From: Sciurus carolinensis
Lineage: Eukaryota > Chordata > Mammalia > Rodentia > Sciuridae
Direction of reading: 5' to 3'
NCBI RefSeq assembly: GCF_902686445.1
Contig: NC_062227.1
Coordinates: 23,242,777 to 23,306,776, forward strand
Length of the DNA stretch: 64,000 bases
Shown: in pieces, positions 35,715 to 47,095 of the stretch
How positions within the stretch are numbered: the first letter of the stretch is position 1
Layout of the letters: each line of letters starts with the position of its first letter
Notes under the pieces: generated by a model
What the model was told of the DNA's origin: nothing
The model's input: the letters and a program-made list of their open reading frames with translations, nothing else
The model's database searches: none
Position numbers and translations under genes: made by a program

Positions 35715-36085
35715 GAAATCTGACCCTGCCCGCCTGCACTCGCATTCCAGGAGCCCCGGCTCTGGCAGGATGTAGCCCCGCGCCCCACCACCTCGCTCGT
35801 AGGCAAGGAATATTGAACTGCAAGTTGCTGCGGATAACAGGGTTTCCCACTGGAGCGGCGCTGGGATGGGCAGGTGCAGCCTCCAAAGCGAAGCGGCAGA
35901 ACCATGAACACGTGCTCTGCCCTGAACCGCTTGGCACCACCTGGATGCCTTGTTTGAGGAGGTAATTAGGAAAACGGAAGCGTGGGGGGACTTCCTTACA
36001 GAACAAGTACAGGGCGGGCTCCTCCCGCGCAGAGGCACCTGGTGGGGCGGGCCCAGAAGAGGCGGAGGAGCCATTTCGGATCTGG
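35715..36085. promoter_or_regulatory. Intronic CpG-rich island (candidate orphan promoter or enhancer)
   Basis: I count about 22 CpG dinucleotides in roughly 370 bases, with GC content visibly above the AT-rich flanks and GC-box-like GGGCGGG motifs near 36012 and 36045. This gives an observed/expected CpG of about 0.65 by hand estimate, above the usual 0.6 criterion, while flanking intron has almost no CpG. It lies 2.8 kb upstream (in gene orientation) of the exon at 32833-32949. A minus-strand open frame of 180 codons (35553-36095) spans it, but no protein family was recognised and GC-rich DNA has few stops. Function is inferred only. Confidence 0.5.
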
Positions 36086-36939
36086 TCCTCCCCATCTCAT
36101 CTCCCAGAATATCCTGAAATGGTTTGCCACATCTGTTTTCAGCCTACTAAAAACCCTTCTAAATTGGGTTCCTTTTAGTATCTTTTTAACTGCTTGGACT
36201 TGTGTCAAGTTATTATTCCGCAAAAAAAGGAAAAACAATAAAAAGGAAGAGAAAATATGCTTCTTTCTTTCAGGGTGAGGACTTTCCATGTCTGGAGCAT
36301 CTAGGGCTTGCAGTTGCCGCCCCTCCTGTCCTGAGTCTGCATACAGAGACCCTGAAACCACTGCTTTCCAGGGCTAACTGGATCCCAGGAACCACAGAAC
36401 CTGATGCTCTTCTGTCTGATCCTGTGCCAGGCCTGACTGCCTCCTACAGACTGTCTCTACCTGCACAGCTTCTAAGCAGAGGCTCTGACTCCCACGCATC
36501 CTAATCATGTAAGGCAACAGCCTCCAGCCCGGAAAACGAGGCCCTGATCAGGATCCTCTAATTACCTTGGTGCCCTAGTGCTGGTTCCATCAGGCCATCA
36601 ATCAAGCAAACAGTACTGAGGCCTGCTGCCTGCTCATTACCACGCTGAGGGCTGCAGGAGATGATGTGGTCCCTGCTCCAGTGGGGCGATTGTTTTGGCT
36701 TTAAAATCCAAAAACATGAAACAGTACAGAAAGCAGTGTAACCCCAGGATTTCAAACTTACATAAAAAACAACAATGACAACAACAACAAAAAAACTTCC
36801 TGGAAAGTAATTTTTAACCAGCAACCCAAAGATAATCCCCTTGTATATTAAAATGACAGCATTGCTAGGGGCCAGACCTGAGGCTCCCCAGGCTGGCAGC
36901 TCTTCCTCTTGACCTTCACCACATTTGACATCACTACAG

Positions 36940-37092
36940 CATTGGTTCTAAACTTCAGCAGGCATCAGAATCTCTTGTTGAGAATCAAATTCTCAACAAA
37001 TGCAGTAGGTCTGAATTTGTGGGGCCTAAGAATTTACATTTTGAATAAGCTTCCAAACTATGCTCTGTCTGTGGCCCACACTGAACATCAGG
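36940..37092 (+). mobile_element. MER5-type hAT (Charlie) DNA-transposon fossil
   Basis: GGTTCTAAACTTCAGCAGGC, CATCAGAATC, CAGTAGGTCTGAATTTGTGG, GCCTAAGAATTTACATTTTG and TGTGGCCCACACTGA follow the MER5A order. A similar but weaker fragment is at 37240-37430. Confidence 0.7.
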
Positions 37093-37239
37093 GATTTAGA
37101 CAGCATGACTGAACTGCAGAGTCTGACTGGGCCTTGAATGTAATAATGATGGAGCCTGGGGAAGTCTGCTCAATCTCAGGTGCTCCATCTAGCAGGCGGG
37201 CAAGATTATAGTTCCTATTCCAGAGTGGCCTGCAAAATT

Positions 37240-37430
37240 AGTCAGCAATTCACTAATTTGCCTATACATTAGAATAATTTGGGGAGGGGCGTATGGGAGT
37301 GTCTAAAATTCCAAAGCCCAGGCCATATACCAGGCCAATTAAATCTCAATATCTGGAGTGGGACAGAGGCATCTTCAGATCCTAAAGCCCCCCAGATGAG
37401 TTTGGGAACTACCAGATTAAGTGATCCAGT
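37240..37430 (+). mobile_element. Probable MER5-like hAT fragment
   Basis: CATTAGAATAATTTGG, CAAAGCCCAGGCCATATACC, CCAATTAAATCTCAATATCT and GAGTGGGACAGAGGCATC resemble MER5-type elements. Borders uncertain. Confidence 0.5.
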
Positions 37431-38809
37431 GTAATGAAAATATCTGACCAAATGCCTGGTTCACCATAAGTACTCAGAAAATATTAATTCTAAAATGATA
37501 GTTTAAGATGATCTAGACCCTAGCCCAGTACAGGGGTTCAGGGAGCAGAGTCCACTGAGGGCCTGGATATGTGACGAGAAGGAGGGAGGAGCTGAGCATT
37601 GGCAATTGTGCAAGGTTTATAAGGACGGGAGCAAAGGAAAACCCCATACTGCTGTTATTCTTCTTTTATGCAAACTGCAAACCTTACTCCACAGGAATCA
37701 GACTCAGGAGAGACGCTGGCATGTGTATTCTCCCATTAGTATGGTTTGATGAATTCCCAACAGAAATTAGGAAATAGCGTCTGTGTTTGAGGAGTGGAGT
37801 TTCAAACCAAACAGCTGGAATCATAGAGACAGTTTCCAGACCCTCATTTTCAAGGTCATTGCAACTCCCATGCACAGAGCTTCTCTTGCTTTGAGTTTGA
37901 TGCACTGGATGGCTGCATTCTCACAGCTGTGGCCTTACTCTGGAAGGCAAGTGATTTGCTCGCTCAAGGTAATAAACTGTATGGTGGCTGAGGAGAGGTG
38001 GAAGCCAGGTCTGACCCCAGCTGAAGGGCTGTGTGGGAGGCTGGAACTCAAGACCCCAAATGCTCTCTTTGGTCTTGCTAGGAGGTTTTGGCTTCAGGAA
38101 CAGACACTAAATAAAAAGGGTGGAATGGCTTTAAGCTTTTGAGAGAAGAAGATATGTGGGTGGAGGTGGAGGTAGGTGAGAGAGGAACAGGGTACATACT
38201 TTGAAATCATCATTAACTTTTGTCCTTGATTGCAAGCTGCTAATTTCTGGTGATGGTCCTAAGGTGCCTGGGGCAGAACTGAAGGTCTGTTCATATGTGC
38301 TGTGCATGGGCATAAGAACTTATTTTGCTAAGAAACCCATGATTAAAAAGGCTTAAAATGGTTAGCTCTTAAGCTGGGGGCACCACAGTGTGATCTGATT
38401 AAACACAACTTTAAAGGCGTGGAAGGGGGAGAAAAGAAAGGCAGTTATAAGTTTTGATTTGTCAAGAGTTTTCAACAGACTTTTTTTTGAAAGAGACATC
38501 CAATAAGAGAGAGAGACTGCACTTCTATTAATAGTGTGTTCGGCCCACAGAGTGTAGCTTTGAAAGAGATATTGGATGGAGCAAAATCACTGCTATGAAG
38601 CACATTACTACTCAGCCCCAGCCAAGAGCAACTGCCAGCTTTGTTTCCAAAGAACAGATTCATTGTATCTCCCCAAAATCTTTTTTTTAAATAGAGGTCT
38701 TACAGGAATAAAATAATTTGATCATTTAAATATCCCCAAAATACAGATTGCTTTAGTCTTGTATGATGGAAGTAAGATGGACAGTGGATTTGCTTTTGTT
38801 TGTGTCATT

Positions 38810-39156
38810 TGCTATTTTAGTCAGATTTCTGTCACTGTAATAATAAACTTATAAAGAGGAAAGGTTTATTATTTCAGTTCAGTTTCAGTCCATGGTTGTT
38901 TGGCTCTGTGGAGGCACAGTATATCATGGCAGGAGTGCATGCATGGCTGAAGACGGGTCCTGAGGTCAGGAAGCAAAGTGGGAGGAAGAGGTTGGGGTCC
39001 TGATATCTCCTTCCAGGGCATACCTGCACTAACCCAACTTCCTTCCACTGGGCCCTCCCTCCTACAGGTTCTAACACCTCCCCAAAGCACCATGTATTGG
39101 TAAACACGCCTTTAACACTGGGACTTTGGAAGACATTTAATATCCAAACAATAGCA
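38810..39156 (-). mobile_element. MaLR-type LTR
   Basis: Reverse-strand LTR with TG...CA ends. Plus strand shows CAGTTTCAGTCCATGGTTGT, TATCATGGCAGGAGTGCATG and CTAACACCTCCCCAAAGCAC, which match the LTR at 46716-47095 in order. No perfect target duplication was found. Confidence 0.65.
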
Positions 39157-41821
39157 CTTATGATGTTATAGCGAGTGACATACACCAAGAGCCACAATTT
39201 ACTCAAGTATCATGTGGGATAAGATCATTACTTTTCTAGGGAAGGGGTGATGATTAAATGAGACTATGTCAACATAAAGTTGATATGTAAGGACCTGGAT
39301 TATTATAGTGTTCCTAGTTTCTTCCTTCCAGACCTGCTTCATTTGACTGAGCAAGGGGGTCCTTTGGGCACTTTGAAGACTTTCACAACTAGTACTAGAC
39401 CCAGTGCTTCTAGAGGCTTGAAATTAGGGGAAAGTCTTCATAGTGTAAGTAAATTCTTTCAGGTTCCTGGCTAAAGCCCGCCCCCTCAAAACACTCAAGA
39501 TTTTTAACAGGTTTTCCAACTGTACCTAATAATTAATATTATTATTTAATGGACATACAATACTTTTCATGAACACGAGGTCACATCCATAACACTTATT
39601 TTCACCATCTGTAAAGAAACACACAGTCTGGCACCTCTTGTGGAATTTTGAGCATGATTTTACAGACCACATGAGAATTCTGTCTTGTTCCTTTTCTCTT
39701 GTAACTCATATGGATATAAACTTAACCAGAAAGAGCACAATGCAATGACAGCTAGACTTTTAGAGACATGCTCATTCAGACTGTTTGTTCCCCACCTTAT
39801 TCAAGAGATTTGGTTTTGGCATTTATCCATTCCCCCAATTTAAGACCTCCTGGCAAAAGAAGGAGATTTGCAATCATTGGGTACAAAAAAGAATGTCATG
39901 TACTCTAAAGATAATTCTTGAAATAAGGGTTTTAGAAATCTTTTGAGCAATAACATCATTATTAGAATTCAAACGTGTTCCAAGACACATCTGAAAGGAC
40001 ACTTGTTAGAGTGTATGTGATATATCTTTTGAGGAAAAAAAAATGCCTCCTTTCTCTCATTGTCAGTCTTCACATGTCTCAGGGCACAGTTTAGACCTAT
40101 GACCTTGTGCAAGTCTCAGGACCATTCTGGACCTATTTCCTTACATGCCAAAGAGGATAGTGGATCATATGGTGGGTGAAATGATTCTGACTCCTAAAAT
40201 TACTGAATTCCATGCCCTCTCACACAAACTCTGTGTGGCACGTGTTATCTTCCTTATTTCACAAACATCTAACTCAAAACTGGGAGAGAATGAAGAGAGA
40301 AGGTGAACATTTCAACACTGTGGCTGAAGTTTGGTAAAGTTTGGGTCTGAGCTTGGGGCTGAGGTCTCGATATTATCCTGCCAGGCATTTAGATAGCCCA
40401 AAAGCCCTTGACAAGCAGAACCCCGCCTAGGGATGCTGGGGAGGTGGAGAAATGAGATACAGTTCTCATACTCATGAAGAGAGATGTGTAAACAGAAAAC
40501 CTAATTCAAGTCAGACTAAGAGGAAGAGGAAAAAAGGATCCAGAATTCAACAAGGACATTTACTGCTAAGAATAGGCTATACCCTGCAGTGTGCAAAGGG
40601 TGAGGGAAGGGGGAGACTGACTTTCATGTGCTCATGTGAGCAGAACAGAGAAGGGCTATTGCAGCTCTGAGACCATTCCATATTGTGACCAATGGTGGTG
40701 CCAAGAAACTACAGCTGTGCACCGCCTGAGCAGGTAGGAGTGTGGCTGGAGTTGTGCTATAAACACTCTCAGGCTGCGATGCATTTATCCCAGGTGATGT
40801 GTCCATCTGCCACACACACAGTCCCCCCTCCTTAGGTGCTTTACAGACAGATAGGCAGGTGCCTGCCTACATGCATTCCCAAAACTATGGCAGACAAAAG
40901 TTAAGCTCAGGCTGGTCAAACTGCAAATAGACAAGAAATCAGACCCAGCTGGAAATCAGGATTTTTCCAGGATTGGTCAGCTGTGGCAGCACAGTGAGAC
41001 AATCTGCAGAAGACAGGTGACAGGGCTTGACAATGGTGACCCTGAGGCAGATGCCAGACATAGGTGTCTCCAAGGGCTCAGGGAAAGAATATTAAAGAGC
41101 TGATCTGCACACAGCTCACAGTTACCTGGGGAGCCCACAGAGTGTGTTCTGAGAAACACTTGTTATTCCGACCTGCAAATTTGCTTTGATCCTGTAATAT
41201 CCCATCACTGTGGCAATATGAGAGATGGCTGACATGAACGTGTCACATGAATTATAGCACATCAAGAATCATCTCCAAAGTCTGACTTGGAATTCGTCGA
41301 TATTTGAAAAATATGAATTTTGCTTTTCTTTTAAAAGGGACGTAATGGATTAGGCTGAATTACCAATAACATAATACAACAGGGTAGGCTAAATGTAGGT
41401 ATATTTCTATCATGTCAAATAGAACTGCAGTGACTTTCGTTCACATTATAATGAATCTACTATATGTACAGTTATATACATTAGATTAAAGTCAGTTTAT
41501 CCCACAAAGAAACCAAGGGAAAGGGAGTAGCAAACGGAAATTTCCCTTCAATGAAATAAGTTGTGTTAAGCTAGTTTATAAGTTCCCTTATAATTATTTT
41601 TCCACTCCTCTCCAAATATTCACTGAGAGTTTTTAATGTGCCTTTTGGGATTCATGGAGAAAATCACCTGGCCCCTGCTCACAGAAGTCTATGGTCTGGC
41701 AGGGGGGCCAAAGGTGTCTTGCTCCTGCTCAGATTAAACTGGTCTATAATCAGATTGTAAGTGTTCTGAAAGTTCCTCTCTTCTGTTTTCTGACCTAAAG
41801 CAGTTGAGAGGTCATGTAATA

Positions 41822-42112
41822 AGAGTCGTATGTTGCTTAACAATGGGGATACATTCTAAGAAATGCATTAGATGATTTGATCATTGTGTGAACATTCTGG
41901 AATGTTTCAGCACACACCAGGATGGTAGAGGCTGCTGCACGCCTAGGCTCTATCATGGAGCCTGTTGCTCCTAGGCTACAAGCCTGTGACTACTTTAGAC
42001 AATTGTATCAAAATGGTAAGTACTTGTGTCTTTAAACACATCTGAATATAGAAAAGGAACAGTCAAACACTAAGTGATAGGAATTTCCCAGATCCATTAT
42101 AATCTTATGGGA
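41822..42112 (+). mobile_element. DNA-transposon remnant (Tc1/mariner-pogo-like)
   Basis: GAGTCGTATGTTGCTTAACA, GGGGATACATTCTAAGAAAT, GCTCCTAGGCTACAAGCCTG and ATAATCTTATGGGACAAATG match a common mammalian non-autonomous DNA transposon. Family name not assigned; terminal repeats are incomplete. Confidence 0.55.
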
Positions 42113-42448
42113 CAAATGTGGTTTGGGAAGTCTGTTGTTGTTGAGATATACAACTGCACCTGCATGTTAACTAGCTCCATGCATGCCAGGGAGAAGACCC
42201 AGCAGGAGAGATGAACAAAGACCCCCATGGGGTTCAGGTTTCTGACACTGACAACAGCAGCGACATGGGAGGTGTGAGAAAAAGATATGAGACCGATCCT
42301 GTCTCCCCACTGGAAATTTAATTCACTGTGACAACTCATACAGAATTCAGAAAAAGACAGAAGTTTGCACTTGGAGCGGATAGCAGTTTACTGTTCCCAA
42401 TAAGGTAAAGAGCATTTCTGAAGCTAAGGTAAGGTTGTGTGAGGACAG

Positions 42449-42450
<2 letters not shown>

Positions 42451-42487
<37 letters not shown>

Positions 42488-42490
42488 TGT
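42451..42490. repeat. (GT)n microsatellite
   Basis: About fifteen uninterrupted GT units followed by imperfect units. Intronic. Confidence 0.95.
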
Positions 42491-42953
42491 ACAAGTATCA
42501 TATGCACACGTTTGGAAAGAATCTTTTATTGGGAATGCAAAAGCTGCAAAAGAGATCTGTTGTGTTTTCCCCATTAGCAAATATGAGGGAGGGGAAGAGC
42601 TAGCTTCAAACAAAAATGTATATATGTAACTATATTTACATATACATTTATTTTTAAGAATACCATCAGAGAAAAGTTGACAGAAATTGGCATAAACATT
42701 ATGTGAAGTTTTATATAGGAACCTCATTACTTTAGGTTGTAAGATGTAGTACTTAATTTTAAAATACTTAATAAATTTTCAATAACATTGAAGAAAAAAG
42801 CCATGTGGTTTCCTTTAGTCTCACCTTTTTCAAAATCACCACTCTGTTTAGTAGTCAAAGAAGAATCTCCCGGTTAGACAATTTGTTTTGCAATTGTATC
42901 TGTTTCTGCATTTCCTTTATAAAATGGTTTGCTTATCAAAAGTAAGCAGATCT

Positions 42954-43078
42954 GGGCTGGTGCTATATCTCTGTGGCAGAACACTTGTCTAGCACATGTG
43001 AGGCTCTGGGTTTGATCCTCAGCACTACATTAAAAAAAATAAAATAAAGCCATGCTGTCCATCTACAACTAAAAAAAA
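42954..43078 (+). repeat. ID-related SINE
   Basis: GGGCTGGTGCTATATCTCTG, CTTGTCTAGCACATGTGAGG, GGGTTTGATCCTCAGCACTA, then an A-rich region with AAATAAAATAAAGCC. Same 3' extension style as the copy at 46057. Confidence 0.8.
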
Positions 43079-44897
43079 GTAATCAGATCTGATATCCAAA
43101 TTGGATCAATGAACACGAAGTGACCATTCTCTAAGGATCAAACCTTTTAAGAAAAGTAACTATTTTTGTGAAGTAAATATTTTTGCATCTTCTCCTAGAT
43201 GCAAAGCTCTCACTTGCAGGTCTAAAGAACACAACTGAATGTAAGTAGACATCTTTATTAAATGATTGCCAGAATTCACCAAAGGAGCCACTTCTCTCCC
43301 AGGACTCCTTTCACCCACATGGAACTGCTGATTCTTGAGTAAAGGAAAATAGAAATGTGCGTGGGGGATAAGGTTCATCAACTATGTCAGTTGATAAATT
43401 AGTGGCTTGATATGAGCAAATTGGAGAACTTCTGAAAAGAATGTTTTCTCTCAAAATCAGAGTTTACTTCTGTCAGATTAGATTGTTTTCAAAGAAGGTC
43501 TATAAATTCTTAAAGAAGGATAGTACATCTTTTATGGTCTGCATAAATTAAAATGTAGATCAATCAGTGACAGAACTTGTCTCAATGGTAGCTAATCTTG
43601 CTGCAACATTCTGTTCTAGGATTTCTACAAAATTCACTTTTAGCAGAAACAGAAATGGATGGCCCTGTCCTGAGGTAGTGGCATTCCTACATCTTTGTAC
43701 TGAATCATTCCCTTTTACAAATCCAGATTCCCTATTTGTCTTCTACTGCTGGTGCTCACAGTGGGTGTGGTGAGGGTCTGGAAACGATGTGGATTAATGC
43801 ACATATATCTGGAGGCAGATGTATCTGTTATTCAAAAGGATCTCTTACCCAGAATGTAAACAAAATATACCTCATATAAACGTGAAACTTTAGTAGAGTT
43901 CCTTTTTACCTTCAGGGATGTGAAACTAAGCTCAGAGGTAAGAACTGGTTGGTTCATATTCCCCTGGAAACTCTCACAACACCTGATTCAAAGAGTCACA
44001 GCCTCTCCCTCTCCAGTTCCATAAGGCTGTCACCTGTCACAGGATTCCAGTCCACTCAGATCCTACTGTCAGCAACTTCAGTCTTGTTTAGATCTTTCCC
44101 TTCTTCATCTTCTCCCCAAGAGAAGAAAAGGCTAGCTCCTACTCCAGGCTAGCCCCTTGCCCTAAGTCTCTCACCCTTCCTAAAACAGGTCTTTCCCTGG
44201 TTCCTCCAGGGTCTCAGTCATAGCCTTGCTCCTTTTGTCACCTGGAAAACTGATGTTCTCAGGAGTGTGTGCCATCCCACGTTTGTTGTTTATGTTTTCA
44301 TTCCATTTACAGAAGTGCATCCACACCTGCCTCTCTCTGTGCACTCAGAGGAGGAGATGCCATCCTGTGGGGCTGAACTGATCTGTGCTCTGGCACTCTC
44401 CCTCCTGCCTCCTTGCAGACATAGTCATGCACTACCCAAGATTTCCAGTCTCTCCCTCTCTCCTAATTCTTCCCCTTAACATACATTTTTCAGAGATCTT
44501 CCACTTCATGAATATCCTGATATTTGGCTACCTGCTCTCCCCACTAATCCCAGGCACTACTTGTGCTGGGAGCATTAACTAATAAACCCTTCCAGCCTCA
44601 ACTCCAACACCTCTTTTATGAACTGCCATAGCACTCAGTGAAACCTTTATCATAGCATTTAATCACTTTGACTCCCCATTCCTGTGCCCTGGCACATGCT
44701 TCATTCTTACTTGCAGCCACAGCCTTTATTGACTATTCACATTGACTGGGGAATATATGAGCTTGTTCACCAAAGGAATCTCCTCCTATCTTGTCTGTGG
44801 TTTTCTTAGGTCACTTTTCCCCTTTCTTTTTTATTCCTTTAATTTCTGATTCCAGTTAAAAAGTCTTTTCAGACCCCCAGTTATGTTTATATCTATC

Positions 44898-45290
44898 TGC
44901 TATGGAAGGAATATGGTTCATATGGATAAACTTCCCACTGAAATGACACAAGTATTCAATCTCCAATGCTTTATGTTAATTGTATTAAGAAGTGGAAAGC
45001 TAATCCTACTATGGAGTTTAATGTTTGGAAAGTGTTTAGAGTAGATTAGATTGTTAGGATAGCACCCCCAAGATTGAATCCAAGTGGCTTTATAAGGAGA
45101 GGGAGAAAGGGGGGACACAGAGATACTCAGGTGCTCCCATCAGGTGATGCAGCCAATAGGAACCCTTATAAAGCCTGCATTATGCTGTTGAACTTCCAGC
45201 TCCAAAACTGTGAGCTGAATGAACTCATTTTCTTTGCAAAGTAGTGTTTCTTGGATATTTCCTTATAAGTAATGAAAAATGACCAACATA
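44898..45290 (+). mobile_element. MaLR-type LTR
   Basis: TGCTATGGAAGGAATATGGT start, GGCTTTATAAGGAGAGGGAG, AACTTCCAGCTCCAAAACTG, TGAGCTGAATGAACTCATTT and a terminal GACCAACATA. LTR-like polyadenylation region present. Borders approximate. Confidence 0.6.
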
Positions 45291-45534
45291 TTACCCTATC
45301 ACTAAACACACACCTGCACACACACACACTGAGCACTGTAATCAGTATTTTGACCCAGTTTCCCTTTCTGGGTGTTGCTCTTTCCTCTTTGATTTACTTC
45401 TCTGGCCAGGAACTACAGTTGTGTCTTTACTACATATTTAGCCACTATTACACTGCCACTGGGTTCATATTCTATCACACAACACAAACCCAGTAAGTGC
45501 CAGAAATCTTAACAGAGAGGCACTGTGGACTTGT

Positions 45535-45690
45535 GAAGAAAGTCTGAACTCTGAAGTCGGACAAGAGCTAAGTTCTGGCTCCGTGCCCTTGGTCAAATGA
45601 CTTAAGCCCTGGTCTATTTTGTGAACAGGAATCTTTAGGGTACTTCGGGTAGCTGAACTAAGAGAAATGAAGCTTGTGAAAGTATTTAGT
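45535..45690 (+). repeat. MIR SINE fragment
   Basis: AGTCTGAACTCTGAAGTCGG, TGGCTCCGTGCCCTTGGTCA, AATGACTTAAGCCCTGGTCT follow the MIR consensus order. Old, diverged. Confidence 0.6.
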
Positions 45691-46056
45691 GGAAGGCCTT
45701 CATGAACATTTCTTATCATGTACCTTCTTCTCCCTCCCTGGTATGCCTGGTATCTGTAACCCACTCACTCCTCTGCTTAGAATTCTACCCCATTTCTCCT
45801 GCTTTTGTTTTTGAGACCCATTCTTCGCTTCTGCCCTGACTGCCCCCCGGTGACGTTCTTACTGCTCTCTTTGTCTTAAGTGTCTCCCAAGAATGCTGTG
45901 CTTCTGTCACGGTGGCTCTGGCTCTCACTGTGTTCTATAATCTTTCTTGGTCTGTTTCTTAGAGCATGCCTGAGTTTTGTCAACTTGATACCCAGCCCCA
46001 TCTCATGCAAAGCCTACCACAGAGTAGAAACTTGAAAATAAAATGGGACTCTCAAG

Positions 46057-46165
46057 GACTGGGGTTGTGGCTCAGTAACAGTGCCTGCCTAGCACATGTG
46101 AGGCACTGGGTTTGATCCTCAGTACCACATAAAAATAAATAAATAAAGGTCTAAAATAAAGTCTA
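46057..46165 (+). repeat. ID-related SINE
   Basis: ACTGGGGTTGTGGCTCAGTA, TGCCTAGCACATGTGAGGCA, GGGTTTGATCCTCAGTACCA, then an AAATAAATAAATAAA tail. Confidence 0.85.
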
Positions 46166-46715
46166 TAAAAGAAAAGGGAATCTCCAGGTTCACAGTTCCT
46201 TTCTATGTCTTCAGCTCACATCTCTCTTCTGAGCTTTCTGGAAAGCACCACATGTGTTCTTCCCTCAGCACATGGCCAAAATGAATCATGATGCCTTTTC
46301 CTTAAACCAGCAGTTATTTTCTGGGGGATGGGAAAAAGAAAGAAAGGTTTCTTCCTTAGGAAGAACAGTATTTAAAGATAATATTATAAGAAGGGTTACA
46401 TTTAAATCCACAGAGAAAAGAAGGCCAGGTCTCTGCATAGACTAAGACAAAAGCCACTAGTCACACATGGCTATGGAAATGTAAATTAATGCACACTAAA
46501 TGAATCTAAGAATTCAACTTCTCAGTCACAGCCACATTTCAAGTGCTCACTAGCCCCCTATGGCTGGGGGCTTTAGACAGGACAGTGCCAACCCAGAGGA
46601 TTCTCATTATTGTGGTAGGTTCTCTTGGTCAGCTCTGTTGTACAAAAGCAGACTGCACCAAAGGCAGGAGAAACATTGTGTGGGGCACGTTTTTTAGCAA
46701 ATGGTAAATACTTGG

Positions 46716-47095
46716 TATGTCAGTTAGTTTTAGGTTTCTGTAACAAAATACTCAACATAATCATCTTAAAAGATACATATTTTATTCTGGCTCATATTTT
46801 TGGAGGTTTCAGTCCATCATCAGTTGGCCCTGTTGCTTTGGGGCCCATGATGAGGTAACACATCATGGTGGGAATGTGTGACAGAGGAAGCCCATTCACT
46901 TCATGTTAGGGAAGCAAAAGAGAGGATGCAGCTGGGGTCCAGCTTGTCCCCTGAAAGGGCACACCCCCAATGGCTGGAAGACCACACAGTAGGCCCCACC
47001 TCTTAATGTTTCCATTACCTCCCAACAGTGCCACTCTGGGGTTAAGCCTTTAACACATGGGCCTTTGGTGGACATTCTAAATCTAAAGAACTGCA
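46716..47095 (-). mobile_element. MaLR-type solo LTR with 5-bp target duplication
   Basis: Flanked by cttgg at 46711-46715 and again at 47096-47100. On the minus strand it begins TGCAGTTCTTTAGATTTAGA; its 3' end reads TA instead of CA, a single mutation. Contains the plus-strand series GGTTTCAGTCCATCATCAGT, ACATCATGGTGGGAATGTGT. No internal retroviral sequence. Confidence 0.75.

Noticed and set aside
35553..36095. 180-codon minus-strand open frame as a gene
   Set aside because: Longest frame in the window and an acceptable start context, but no recognised domain, biased composition from GC-rich DNA, and competing frames on the other strand. Kept only as part of the CpG island entry.
42347..42727. 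126-codon minus-strand frame
   Set aside because: Contains a His/Thr repeat translated from the GT microsatellite; no conserved sequence.
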